DNA of 64,000 nucleotides. Origin: Thiobacillus denitrificans (lineage in GTDB: Bacteria > Pseudomonadota > Gammaproteobacteria > Burkholderiales > Thiobacillaceae). How positions within the stretch are numbered: position 1 is the stretch's first letter; every line of letters starts with the position of its first letter. A program made the translations under genes and the position numbers. The notes beneath the pieces are model-generated. The model was not told the origin of the DNA. It saw nothing but the letters and a program-made list of their open reading frames with translations, and did no database searches. The stretch spans positions 124,001 to 188,000 of the forward strand of contig DYIY01000005.1 in the NCBI GenBank assembly GCA_020723405.1, read 5' to 3'. Shown one piece after another: positions 8,165 to 16,002 of this stretch.

Positions 8165-8836
8165 ATGTTTGCACAATACCGGGCACCCGAGCCAACGCGA
8201 CAAGTTCATCGCGCCACGGCGGTAGCCTTTGAGGATGACTTCGATGATCAGCCGACAAGCGTTCGCGAGAATATCGGCGGACGAGTATTGGTTTATTGTG
8301 TAGCTGGAACATTCGGCCTGCTTTTGCCGGCCTATATACAAGCAAGTACAGCAACATCGAATTGGGCAATTAACCAGATTGAAGTAGATGGCGTGCACTC
8401 AGCAGCAGTTGGTGCCGCATCTGCGACAGCCCAGAATATTGCACACATTCGGCAAGCCACGAAAATCTCCGTTACTGAACTTGCCCGGGCGTGCGGCGTA
8501 TCACGGCAAGCGATGTACGAATGGATCAAGGGTGGCCCGCTATCGACAAGAAATGCCCAGCGCATCTCCGATCTAGCGCAGGCAGTTGATGTCATCCTTG
8601 CATCGGGAGTCGAAGCATCGCCACAGACATTGCGGCGCAAAATTAGTGGCGGCACGTCAATTCTGGATGCAGTTCAGGCTGATGGAAAAGTTGTCGATCT
8701 CGCCACGCAGCTCGTTGGTACGTTAGTGCGAGAGTCTGAGCAGAGAAATCGGCTTGCCGCCCGACTGGCTGGCCGCCAGAAGTCTCAACTGTCTTCCACT
8801 GAGTTTGGGGCGCCCCATCTCAATGAAGATGCGTAG
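8165..8836 (+). CDS. protein with hydrophobic segment and C-terminal HTH
   Basis: 223 residues, start supported by GGGAGAG upstream. After an acidic N-terminus, one hydrophobic stretch (GGRVLVYCVAGTFGLLLPAY, about residues 38-57) could span the membrane once. It is followed by a Cro/C1-like helix-turn-helix (ISVTELARACGVSRQAMYEW, about residues 102-121) and then a helical, basic region. HTH proteins of this type next to TIGR04255 genes recur in my memory of bacterial genomes. A DNA-binding protein with a membrane anchor would be unusual; the hydrophobic segment may instead be buried. It may regulate its own operon through the TGTCAA repeats. Confidence 0.7.
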   Translation: MFAQYRAPEPTRQVHRATAVAFEDDFDDQPTSVRENIGGRVLVYCVAGTFGLLLPAYIQASTATSNWAINQIEVDGVHSAAVGAASATAQNIAHIRQATKISVTELARACGVSRQAMYEWIKGGPLSTRNAQRISDLAQAVDVILASGVEASPQTLRRKISGGTSILDAVQADGKVVDLATQLVGTLVRESEQRNRLAARLAGRQKSQLSSTEFGAPHLNEDA

Positions 8837-8847
8837 GAAGTCTGTAA

Positions 8848-9699
8848 ATGGCAGACTCCGGCCGGCAGTTCTCTTGGCGTCAAGGTGACTTACTCACCAG
8901 CGAGGCAGCAGTAGCACTTGGCTACTGTCCCCAGGACGATGCTGACGCCACATTCGTTGTCGTTATTTCGCACGACTGCGACCTGACTGCAGAGATAGAA
9001 AAAGAGCCGCAGGCAGAGCTGATAATTGGTCGGCGCATCGACAAATTGGGTGGTGACTCCTACGGAAAAACCGCGCGACGGCTTCACATCGAATACCAGA
9101 CCCAGGATGGCCCAGTCGTCATTGAGTTGATGGCCACTGCCAAGCGGCTGATCGAAAAGCAGACTCTGTTCGAGTTTTTCCCTCGGACAGATGTAAGACT
9201 GGACGGCCGAGGAATAGGAATTCTCCAGCGATGGCTTGCAGCCCGTTATCACCGAGCTGCTTTTCCTGAAGCATTCGAGAACCGCCTACGATCTGCGGTT
9301 GTTCCCGGCAAGCGTACATTCCTCAAGAAAATTGAAATCATCCTCTCTGACGGCGGCGAACACATACGTGGCCTATTGTTCGATTTGGATGAGGGGAAAG
9401 ATGTTGAGCGCAATGCACCTGACGACGTGTACCAGTTAGGGATCAATGTCTTGTACGACAGCACCAAGGACGAACCCACTGCAGCTGCAGTAGCCGAAGC
9501 GGCTGCGCGCGCACTAGAGGCCCTGTTCAGCACAGCGTTTTACTCGGAACAAGCTGGTTGGCAGAATATTCGTCTCGAGTACTGCGATCCAATATCGGAC
9601 AGTGGAATAACCGTAGCGCAGCGAGAAATGCTCAAGCAATGGAGGCTGGAACATATGAGCCTTCAGGATGACCCGCCGCAGCCGATGATCAGCGCATAA
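8848..9699 (+). CDS. unknown protein with SHDCD motif, third gene of TIGR04255 operon
   Basis: 283 residues with AGGAAG 7 bp before the ATG. The N-terminus reads FSWRQGDLLTSEAAVALG and then TFVVVISHDCDLTAEIEKEP. The Ser-His-Asp-Cys-Asp cluster after a hydrophobic strand looks like an active or metal site and is the only clear motif. The middle is basic and Arg-rich. It follows the HTH gene by 11 bp, so the three genes form one operon. I do not recognise a named family. Proteins with RQGD and S-x-DCD near the N-terminus next to TIGR04255 genes seem to be a recurring, undescribed association. Confidence 0.6.
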   Translation: MADSGRQFSWRQGDLLTSEAAVALGYCPQDDADATFVVVISHDCDLTAEIEKEPQAELIIGRRIDKLGGDSYGKTARRLHIEYQTQDGPVVIELMATAKRLIEKQTLFEFFPRTDVRLDGRGIGILQRWLAARYHRAAFPEAFENRLRSAVVPGKRTFLKKIEIILSDGGEHIRGLLFDLDEGKDVERNAPDDVYQLGINVLYDSTKDEPTAAAVAEAAARALEALFSTAFYSEQAGWQNIRLEYCDPISDSGITVAQREMLKQWRLEHMSLQDDPPQPMISA

Positions 9700-9764
9700 A
9701 TGGTCTAGATCGGAAAATGTCGCGCCCGTCAGATTCCGGAGATATATGCAAAGACGAGGAACGT

Positions 9765-10118
9765 ATGCGATTCAAAGAATTTGCCGGTCTGCAGACGATA
9801 ACGGATGTCGTCATTACCACTGACGGCGGTACGAGTGAGTTACTGCACGAGGGTAAATGGATCCCAGGACGTTTTGACAGAAATATCCGTATTGACCAAC
9901 CGACCCACGGTGCAGGGCAGACTCATGCACATGTGTTGGGCCGGAAGGGCGAAGAAATTGGGGTTGTGAACTTTGACGGGTCAGGCAGTCATGGGACGAA
10001 GTGCCGCTTAAGCAATGACGATGCTGATGCTTTGCGTGCAAGGGGTTTTCAAATTCGTCCTGGAAATATTGTCGAATGGGTCTTCGTTGCTGGAGGTTGC
10101 CGACTATTGCTTGAGTAA
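9765..10118 (+). CDS. unrecognised 117-residue protein
   Basis: The ATG at 9765 follows GAGGA by 4 bp and gives MRFKEFAGLQTITDVVITTDGG; an ATG at 9717 would add 16 unlikely residues. The centre is rich in His and Gly (THGAGQTHAHVLGRKG, then GSGSHGTKCRL). It ends soon after EWVFVAGGCRLLLE. The conserved-looking histidines could form a metal or catalytic site, but I cannot assign a family. It lies 65 bp after the TIGR04255 operon in the same direction and could be its fourth gene or an independent cargo gene. Confidence 0.55.
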   Translation: MRFKEFAGLQTITDVVITTDGGTSELLHEGKWIPGRFDRNIRIDQPTHGAGQTHAHVLGRKGEEIGVVNFDGSGSHGTKCRLSNDDADALRARGFQIRPGNIVEWVFVAGGCRLLLE

Positions 10119-10245
10119 GAACTGTGGTATCTCACAGCGAATTTGATTGTGTATTCCGGAACCGAACTCCAAACCATCGAAACGAGAACTGGCTGGGTTG
10201 AATGATTGAGCTTTCGGTGGGATTTGAGGTGGGCCCTGCCCAAGG

Positions 10246-10527
10246 TCATTGCCTACCGATGCGGAGCCCGGCAACGACATCTTTGATTGTTAGCAATCGG
10301 GCGGGTTGATCTGGCGCTCGCTCATCTAGCGTCGGCAGATCGCGGGGAACCGGTTTGCGCAGACCTTGACGCTCGAATTCGAGAACGTCGCTCATCGCGT
10401 AACGCACCGTTTGGCCCAACTTGAGGAAGGGCGGGCCGCGTCGGATGGTGCGCCACCGCGTCAGGGTCTTGGCGCTCATCTTCCAGCGCGCCGCCAGTTC
10501 TTGCTCGGTAAGGAATTCGTCGGGCAT
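10246..10527 (-). CDS. AlpA-like excisionase/HTH regulator
   Basis: 93 residues from the ATG at 10527, preceded by GGAGGA at good spacing. MPDEFLTEQELAARWKMSAK starts an AlpA/excisionase-type helix-turn-helix with wing PPFLKLGQTVRYAMSDVLEF. Proteins of this kind sit next to the immunity/C4 RNA region in P4-like satellites and control integrase expression. Here a C4-like RNA lies 91 bp upstream on the same strand, which fits that arrangement. No integrase or other satellite genes are visible nearby, so this is probably a remnant or the edge of the island. Confidence 0.75.
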   Translation of the reverse strand: MPDEFLTEQELAARWKMSAKTLTRWRTIRRGPPFLKLGQTVRYAMSDVLEFERQGLRKPVPRDLPTLDERAPDQPARLLTIKDVVAGLRIGRQ

Positions 10528-10617
10528 TTCGTCCTCCAGTGGGTTGCCCCGATGAAGGCGCTGTCCCGCGCCGATAGCAAGAAAAACCAGCGAGTTTCGC
10601 GTACAATCCTCGCCCAT

Positions 10618-10686
10618 TGGTGCTGGCACTCGCCGGTGCAATCCACGCGCAGCCGCAGTCGGTTTCGTGGCGTCGCGTCAGCACCA
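10618..10686 (-). ncRNA. C4 / P4-CI-like antisense RNA
   Basis: On the minus strand an 8-bp closing stem (TGGTGCTG at 10686-10679 with CAGCACCA at 10625-10618) encloses two hairpins. Hairpin 1 has stem CCACG/CGTGG (10670-10666 with 10647-10643) and a loop containing AAACCGACTGCGG. Hairpin 2 is GCAC-CGGCGA-GTGC (10639-10626). This three-way layout, the roughly 69-nt size and the AAACCGACTG loop match what I recall of the C4 antisense RNA family of phages P1/P7 and the CI RNA of satellite P4. These set immunity by pairing with the downstream leader. It lies just upstream of an alpA-like gene. Structure is seen; the family match is from memory. Confidence 0.65.
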
Positions 10687-10696
10687 CCACTTTTTG

Positions 10697-10723
10697 AAGG
10701 CCAGACGCTGCTCTGGCCTTTTT
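10697..10723 (+). terminator. hairpin with T-run
   Basis: AAGGCCAGA (10697-10705) pairs perfectly with TCTGGCCTT (10712-10720) around a 6-nt loop, followed by TTT and C. In the plus direction this is a good intrinsic terminator. On the minus strand the hairpin lies just upstream of the C4-like RNA and could be part of its leader. Confidence 0.55.
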
Positions 10724-10969
10724 CACGTCTGCCCGCCGCGCCAGTGCTGGCGCGGGTTCCCGGATTCGGAGCTGGTGCAGCTTGAGGATGCGGGTGAATT
10801 GGTCCATAGGGGCCTCCAGTAAGCAGCATAGTTGCTTTGTCGCGTCTCCTTTGGAAGCGTGCTGGCGTCACTTGCAGAATCCTGCAAATCCTGGGTATGG
10901 GATGAAAAGACAGGGCGACGAATAGCTGTCCTACAATCACGCCATCGATTGCCAACCAGAGGTGGAGCC

Positions 10970-11527
10970 ATGGGCCTGCCACAAGCGCAAGCCACGCTGA
11001 CCCGAGCCGAGTTCGTCACCTGGGAAAACCAGCAGCCGGACAAGCACGAGTTCGTTGCGGGCGAGGTCTTTGCCATGGTGGGGGCGCGGCGGGCCCATGT
11101 GACGATCTCGCTCAACATCGCGGCCAGGTTGAAGGATCACCTGCGCGGCGGCCCATGCCGGGCCTACATGGCCGACATGAAACTGGAAGTTCAGACCGCC
11201 GACGCCATCTTCTACCCCGACGTGATGGTGACCTGCCATCCCGACGACCTGAAGGCGGAGATGGTGATGCATCACCCCCGGGCCATCATCGAAGTCCTGT
11301 CCGAGAGCACCGCCGCCTATGACCGGGGCGACAAGTTCGCTGCCTACCGGCAAGTGGACAGCCTCCAGGAATACGCCCTGATCGACCCGGACCAGCGCCG
11401 GGTGGAAGTCTTCCGCCGCATGGACAATGGCGACTGGCTGCTGGCGGCCAGTGAAAGCGGCCAGGGGCTGATCCTCAAGAGCCTGGATTTCACCGCCGGC
11501 CTGGACGCGGTTTTCGAAGACATCTGA
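10970..11527 (+). CDS. Uma2 family (DUF820) restriction-endonuclease-like protein
   Basis: 185 residues, start preceded by GGTGGAG. The Uma2 pattern is clear: EFVTWENQQPDKHEFVAGEV, then FYPDVMVTC, RAIIEVLSEST and YDRGDKFAAYRQ. Asp, Glu and Lys fit the PD-(D/E)XK layout of the family. The family is widespread and mostly uncharacterised; many members are solitary, as here. High GC and codon use match the downstream core genes rather than the island. It ends 9 bp before coaBC in the same direction. An inverted repeat (TTGCAG-AATC-CTGCAA, 10872-10887) lies upstream. Confidence 0.85.
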   Translation: MGLPQAQATLTRAEFVTWENQQPDKHEFVAGEVFAMVGARRAHVTISLNIAARLKDHLRGGPCRAYMADMKLEVQTADAIFYPDVMVTCHPDDLKAEMVMHHPRAIIEVLSESTAAYDRGDKFAAYRQVDSLQEYALIDPDQRRVEVFRRMDNGDWLLAASESGQGLILKSLDFTAGLDAVFEDI

Positions 11528-11536
11528 CGGGACATC

Positions 11537-12724
11537 ATGGAACTCAAGCGCATCCTCCTCGGCGTCACCGGCGGCGTGGCCGCCTACAAGGCAGCGGAAC
11601 TGGCCCGGCTCATGGTCAAGGACGGCCTGGACGTGCAGGTGGTCATGACCGAGGCCGCCCGCCACTTCGTCGGCGCCGCCACCTTCCAGGCCATCACCGG
11701 CCATCCGGTGTTCTCCGACCTGTGGGACGAGCGGGTGGACAACGGCATGGCCCACATCGACCTGTCCCGGGGAGTGGACGCCATTCTGGTGGCGCCGGCC
11801 TCCGCCGACTTCCTGGCCAAGCTGGTCCAGGGCCGGGCCGACGACCTGCTCTCCACCCTCTGCCTGGCCCGGGACTGCCCCCTGTTGCTGGCCCCGGCCA
11901 TGAACCGGCAGATGTGGGAAGCGGCCCCCACCCAGCGCAACGTGGCCCAGTTGCAGGCCGACGGCGTGTCCCTGCTGGGCCCGGATTGCGGCGAACAGGC
12001 CTGCGGCGAAGTGGGTTTCGGCCGCATGCTGGAACCGGAGGACCTGCTGGAAGCCGCCCAGGCCCGCTTCCAGCCCAAGCGGCTGGCGGGCCTCAAGGTG
12101 CTCATCACCGCCGGGCCCACCTTCGAGCCCATCGACGCGGTGCGCGGCATCAGCAATTCCAGTTCCGGCAAGATGGGCTACGCCGTGGCCCGGGCGGCCC
12201 TGGAAGCCGGCGCCGAAGTCACCCTGGTGACCGGCCCCACCTGTCTCACCCCGCCACGGGAGGCCGTCACCAAACGGGTGACCAGCGCCCAGGAGATGCT
12301 GGGCGTGGTGGAGGAAGCGGCGGATGGCGCCGACATCTTCATCAGCGTGGCCGCCGTGGCCGACTACTACGTGCTCAACCGCAGCGAGCAGAAGATCAAG
12401 AAGGACGCCCACATCCTCACCCTGGAACTGGCCCCCAACCCGGACATCCTGGCCAACATCAGCAGCCGGCCCAAGCCGCCCTTCTGCGTGGGCTTCGCCG
12501 CCGAGAGCGAGAACGTGGAGGAATACGCCGAGCTGAAACGGCGGCGCAAGCACCTGCCCCTCATCGTGGCCAACGACGTAAACGAGGCCATCGGCAGCGA
12601 CGACGTGCAGCTCATCCTGCTGGACGAAGGGGGCCGGCACGTACTGCCCACCGCCGACAAGCGCAGCCAGGCGCGGCGGCTGATCGCCCATATCGCCATG
12701 CTGTATAACCAGAAGTATCAGTAA
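11537..12724 (+). CDS. coaBC: bifunctional phosphopantothenoylcysteine decarboxylase / phosphopantothenate-cysteine ligase
   Basis: 395 residues, the usual length. The CoaC half (residues 1 to about 190) binds FMN. It shows LGVTGGVAAYKAAEL, the catalytic-His region GMAHIDLSRG, APAMNRQMWE, and the active-Cys loop GPDCGEQACGEVGFGRM. The CoaB half shows ITAGPTFEPIDAVRGISNSS and SGKMGYAVA, with EQKIKKD as the nucleotide-binding lysine region. It makes 4'-phosphopantetheine from 4'-phosphopantothenate for coenzyme A, using CTP. The coaBC-dut order (here with a toxin-antitoxin pair between them) is common in Proteobacteria. Confidence 0.96.
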   Translation: MELKRILLGVTGGVAAYKAAELARLMVKDGLDVQVVMTEAARHFVGAATFQAITGHPVFSDLWDERVDNGMAHIDLSRGVDAILVAPASADFLAKLVQGRADDLLSTLCLARDCPLLLAPAMNRQMWEAAPTQRNVAQLQADGVSLLGPDCGEQACGEVGFGRMLEPEDLLEAAQARFQPKRLAGLKVLITAGPTFEPIDAVRGISNSSSGKMGYAVARAALEAGAEVTLVTGPTCLTPPREAVTKRVTSAQEMLGVVEEAADGADIFISVAAVADYYVLNRSEQKIKKDAHILTLELAPNPDILANISSRPKPPFCVGFAAESENVEEYAELKRRRKHLPLIVANDVNEAIGSDDVQLILLDEGGRHVLPTADKRSQARRLIAHIAMLYNQKYQ

Positions 12725-12755
12725 ACGGGTTCCTCAAGACGCGGGAAGACTATTC

Positions 12756-12980
12756 ATGGATTACCAAGGCATCATCACCATCGAGCCCGGGAAGAGGGGG
12801 GGCAAACCCTGTGTGCGCGGGCTGCGCATCACCGTGTATGAGGTCCTGGAATACCTGGCATCAGGCATGAGCCCGGAGGACATCCTGGGGGATTTTCCCT
12901 ATCTGACCCGGGAAGACATCCTGGCCTGCCTGGCATTTGCGGCTGATCGGGAGAAGCACCTCAGCGCATTGGCAGCATGA
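12756..12980 (+). CDS. DUF433 antitoxin-like protein
   Basis: 74 residues with the DUF433 signature: GKRGGKPCVRGLRITVYEVL, then LASGMSPEDILGDFPYLTREDI. DUF433 proteins have an HTH-like fold and pair with DUF5615 PIN-like partners as probable type II toxin-antitoxin systems. Here the partner overlaps its stop by 4 bp (ATGA). The pair sits between coaBC and dut, which are usually adjacent, so it was probably inserted there. Confidence 0.88.
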   Translation: MDYQGIITIEPGKRGGKPCVRGLRITVYEVLEYLASGMSPEDILGDFPYLTREDILACLAFAADREKHLSALAA

Positions 12981-13309
12981 AGCTGTTGTTCGACGAGAAC
13001 CTGTCTCCCAGGCTGGTTCGGGTCGTGGAAGCCGCTTTTCCTGACTCCGCCCACGTCCATGATCTGGGGCTGGGCAATACGGAGGACATGCAAGTCTGGG
13101 CTTACGCCCGAGATCACGGCTTCGACCTGGTTACCAAGGATGCCGACTACAACGATCTTGGCCTCTTGCGCGGCTACCCGCCGCGCATTGTGTGGATACG
13201 CAGAGGCAACTGTTCAACCGCAGACATCGCGGACCTGTTGACCCGTCGCATTCCCGATATTCAAGCCATGCAGGACGACCCTGCAACTGGCGTTCTGATT
13301 CTGTTCTGA
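12977..13309 (+). CDS. DUF5615 PIN-like toxin
   Basis: 110 residues. KLLFDENLSPRLV, the FPDSAHVHDLGLG strand, and FDLVTKDADYNDLG are the three conserved acidic blocks of DUF5615 (Mut7-C/PIN-like) proteins. The aspartates would coordinate Mg2+ for RNA cleavage. It is coupled to the DUF433 gene by an ATGA overlap, giving the standard antitoxin-toxin order. Toxicity has rarely been shown for this family, so the toxin label is inference. Confidence 0.88.
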   Translation: MKLLFDENLSPRLVRVVEAAFPDSAHVHDLGLGNTEDMQVWAYARDHGFDLVTKDADYNDLGLLRGYPPRIVWIRRGNCSTADIADLLTRRIPDIQAMQDDPATGVLILF

Positions 13310-13324
13310 TCCTACGAGGTACCC

Positions 13325-13771
13325 ATGCTCGTCGAACTGAAAGTCCTGGACGAACGCGTCCGCTCCCAACTCCCCCAGTACGCCACCCCCGGCAGCGCCG
13401 GCCTGGACCTGCGTGCCTGTCTGGAGTCGGCGGTGATCCTCAATCCCGGCGAAACCACCCTGGTTCCCACCGGCCTGGCCATGCACCTGGCCGACCCGGG
13501 CTATGCGGCCATGATCCTGCCCCGCTCGGGGCTGGGCCACAAACACGGCGTGGTGCTGGGCAACCTGGTGGGCCTCATCGACTCCGACTACCAGGGCCAG
13601 CTCATGGTCTCGGTGTGGAACCGGGGCAAGGAAGCCTTCACCATCAACCCCTTCGAACGCATCGCCCAGATGGTCATCGTGCCGGTGGTCCAGGCCGGCT
13701 TCCGGGTGGTGGAGGAATTCGCCGCCAGCGACCGGGGCGAGGGGGGCTTCGGCAGCACGGGCAAGCACTGA
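13325..13771 (+). CDS. dut: dUTP diphosphatase
   Basis: 148 residues, standard for the trimeric dUTPase. The motifs are in order: [36 protein letters not shown], and the Arg/Gly-rich C-terminal arm [10 protein letters not shown]. It hydrolyses dUTP to dUMP, keeping uracil out of DNA and feeding dTMP synthesis. The start is 15 bp after the DUF5615 stop. Confidence 0.97.
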   Translation: MLVELKVLDERVRSQLPQYATPGSAGLDLRACLESAVILNPGETTLVPTGLAMHLADPGYAAMILPRSGLGHKHGVVLGNLVGLIDSDYQGQLMVSVWNRGKEAFTINPFERIAQMVIVPVVQAGFRVVEEFAASDRGEGGFGSTGKH

Positions 13772-13834
13772 TATCCTGCACACCCGGCTCCCGGTCGTCG
13801 GGGCCGACAACCGCAACATCCGCAAGGGAGAAAC

Positions 13835-14425
13835 ATGAAAAACAGATTCATCGCCTGTTCCAGTCTGGTCATCCTGGCCCTGCTGCTTTCGGGCTGCATG
13901 CCGAAATCCTTCGTCGATCCCGGGATGTACACCGGTGGACTCAAGACGGCACCGAAGATCGACAAGCCCATCCCCGTCACCTTGTCGGTCGCCGGGTACA
14001 TCAATGGCAGCGAAAGCAGCATGGCCACGTCGGTGTGGAAGCGCCGGTTCAGCAAGGCCCTGGATGTCGCCCAGGTCCTTGTCCCGGCCGGCGAGGGGCA
14101 GGCCCCCCAGGGCAACCTGAACATCCAGATGGATAACGTGGGAGATATGGGCCAGGCTGTCGGCAAGGGGTTCGTCACCGGTTTCACCCTGGGCCTGGTG
14201 GGTTCGACGGTGACGGACGGCTACGTCATGAAGTCCAGCTACACCACGGCCGACGGACGCAAGAGCGAGCATGAATATCGGCACGCCATCCATTCCATGC
14301 TGGGCGCCGGGGCCAACCCGCCGGAAGGGGTGGAAACCATGAGCCCCATGGAGGCGGTCGATCTGGTGGTGGACGACCTGGTCGCCCAGATGTTGCGGGA
14401 AATGCAAACCGACAAGATGTTCTGA
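13835..14425 (+). CDS. predicted lipoprotein of unknown function
   Basis: 196 residues. The N-terminus is a lipoprotein signal (SLVILALLLSGCMPKSFVDP) with lipobox LLSGC, Cys about residue 24. The mature part has a Gly-rich segment, GQAVGKGFVTGFTLGLVGST, resembling glycine-zipper helices that insert in membranes. The C-terminal half is helical (MSPMEAVDLVVDDLVAQMLR). AAGGGAG precedes the ATG. I do not recognise a family. It stands alone between dut and the convergent lnt gene. Confidence 0.8.
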   Translation: MKNRFIACSSLVILALLLSGCMPKSFVDPGMYTGGLKTAPKIDKPIPVTLSVAGYINGSESSMATSVWKRRFSKALDVAQVLVPAGEGQAPQGNLNIQMDNVGDMGQAVGKGFVTGFTLGLVGSTVTDGYVMKSSYTTADGRKSEHEYRHAIHSMLGAGANPPEGVETMSPMEAVDLVVDDLVAQMLREMQTDKMF

Positions 14426-14438
14426 CGCTGCGCGGCAT

Positions 14439-14458
14439 GGCCCGGCCCGCACCGGGCC
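14439..14458. terminator. GC-rich hairpin between convergent genes
   Basis: GGCCCGG (14439-14445) and CCGGGCC (14452-14458) form a 7-bp stem in the 44-bp gap between the lipoprotein gene and lnt. There is no T-run, so it is at best a bidirectional weak terminator. Confidence 0.35.
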
Positions 14459-14469
14459 GGACCTGCCGG

Positions 14470-15963
14470 TCACTGCGGGCGTCGCCGGCCCGCCCGCGCG
14501 GCCCGCCAAAGCAGCAGGACCGCAAGCAACGCGGCGGGGTAGTTGCCGAACCGCAGATAGGGCGTCAGTCCGCTCCGTCCCTGGGCCTGCCCGTCCAGGC
14601 TCCCGGCAGTGAAGGGCGCCAGGGCGGCCAGGGTCCTGCCCTTGTGGTCCAGGATGGCGGTCACCCCCGTGTTGTTGGCCCGCAGTTGCCAGCGCCCCGC
14701 TTCCAGGGAGCGCAGGGCGCCGATCTGCAGGTGCTGCCAGGGGGCCAGGCTGGCGCCGAACCAGGCGTCGTTGCTGATGTTGACCAGCAGGGTGGCGTCC
14801 CGGGCGGCGTGGATGCGTTCCTCGCCGAACACGTCCTCGTAGCAGATGTTCACCGCCAGACGCTGGCCGGCGGCGGCCAGGGGCGGTTGGTCCGCCTCCC
14901 CGGCGCTGAAGTCCCCCAGGGGGATGGACATCATGTCCACCGCCCAGCGGAATCCGAAGGGCACGAACTCGCCGAAGGGCACCAGGTGGACCTTGCGGTA
15001 AAGGCCTTCCGGGCTGGTGCCCAGGGTCAGGGCGCTGTTGTAGTAGCGTTCCGGGCCGGCGTCTTCGGGAATGCCCAGGAGCAGGTCGCCGCCCCGGGCC
15101 CGGGCGTGGTCCGCCAGCAATTGCAGGTAGTCCGGCGGCACGCTGGAACGGAACAGGGGCAGGGCCGTTTCCGGCAGCACGATGAGGCGGGCCCGGCTGG
15201 CCAGCACGGCCCGGGCGTAATGGTCCAGGGTGGCCTGGAGCTTCTCCGGGCGGAACTTCATGTCCTGGGCGATGTTGCCCTGAACGAGGCTGACCCGGAC
15301 GGGCTCGCCCTCCGGGCGGGTCCACTCCACCTGTTGCAGGGCCCAGGCGGACAGCCAGAGGGCGGCCAGGGTGGCCAGGGCGTAGGCGCGGCGGTTACCC
15401 CCGCCCCCGGCAGAAGGGAGCAGAACCACCAGCAGGCCGGCGCTGAGGGCGGCCAGGAGGCTCAGGCCATAGACGCCCAGCAGCGGGGCGAAGCCGGCCA
15501 GGGGGCTGTCCGGGGCCTGGGAATAGCCCAGGGCCAGCCAGGGAAACCCGGTGAACAGCCAGCCCCGCACCCATTCCAGCAGGGTCCAGGCGGCGGGCAG
15601 GGCCAGGGCCGTCCGGCGCCAGCCCGGCGGGGCCAGGCGGGCGGCCAGGGCCAGGGCCAGGGCGGGCAGCAAGGCCACGAAGGCGCAGAACAGCAGGGTG
15701 GCCAGGGCCGCCACCGGGGCCGGCATGCCGCCGTACACGGAAATGCTCACGTACACCCAGGACACCCCGGCCAGGAAGTGCCCCAGGCCCCAGGCCCAGC
15801 CCAGGCGGAAAGCCCGGCCAGGCGCGGCGTCCCGGGCCAGCAGGAAAAGGCCGGCCAGACCCAGGATGGCCAGGGGATACCAACCCAGGGGGGCGAAGCC
15901 GGCCACCGCCAGGGCACCCGCCAGGGCGGCCAGCCCCGGCCGGGCGAATGAACGCAAGGTCAT
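14470..15963 (-). CDS. lnt: apolipoprotein N-acyltransferase
   Basis: 497 residues, with several N-terminal membrane helices and a periplasmic nitrilase domain. The catalytic triad regions are visible: LPETALP (Glu), KVHLVPFGEFVPFG (Lys) and VNICYEDVFGEE (Cys). It transfers a third acyl chain to the N-terminal Cys of lipoproteins at the inner membrane. It lies 39 bp downstream of the MoaD-like gene on the same strand. No corC/mgtC-type neighbour, common for lnt, is visible here. Confidence 0.96.
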   Translation of the reverse strand: MTLRSFARPGLAALAGALAVAGFAPLGWYPLAILGLAGLFLLARDAAPGRAFRLGWAWGLGHFLAGVSWVYVSISVYGGMPAPVAALATLLFCAFVALLPALALALAARLAPPGWRRTALALPAAWTLLEWVRGWLFTGFPWLALGYSQAPDSPLAGFAPLLGVYGLSLLAALSAGLLVVLLPSAGGGGNRRAYALATLAALWLSAWALQQVEWTRPEGEPVRVSLVQGNIAQDMKFRPEKLQATLDHYARAVLASRARLIVLPETALPLFRSSVPPDYLQLLADHARARGGDLLLGIPEDAGPERYYNSALTLGTSPEGLYRKVHLVPFGEFVPFGFRWAVDMMSIPLGDFSAGEADQPPLAAAGQRLAVNICYEDVFGEERIHAARDATLLVNISNDAWFGASLAPWQHLQIGALRSLEAGRWQLRANNTGVTAILDHKGRTLAALAPFTAGSLDGQAQGRSGLTPYLRFGNYPAALLAVLLLWRAARAGRRRPQ

Positions 15964-16002
15964 CGCTTTATGCGCCCGTCTCCCCGGAGAAGGGCACCCC
16001 CA

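Noticed and set aside
10322-10807. Open frames crossing the C4-like RNA and the alpA-like start
   Set aside because: The region is better explained as structured RNA with an alpA gene starting at 10527 behind GGAGGA.
13214-15951. Long frames on both strands overlapping dut, the lipoprotein gene and lnt
   Set aside because: They are Gly/Pro/Arg-rich with no motifs. The real genes carry the motifs and ribosome sites.
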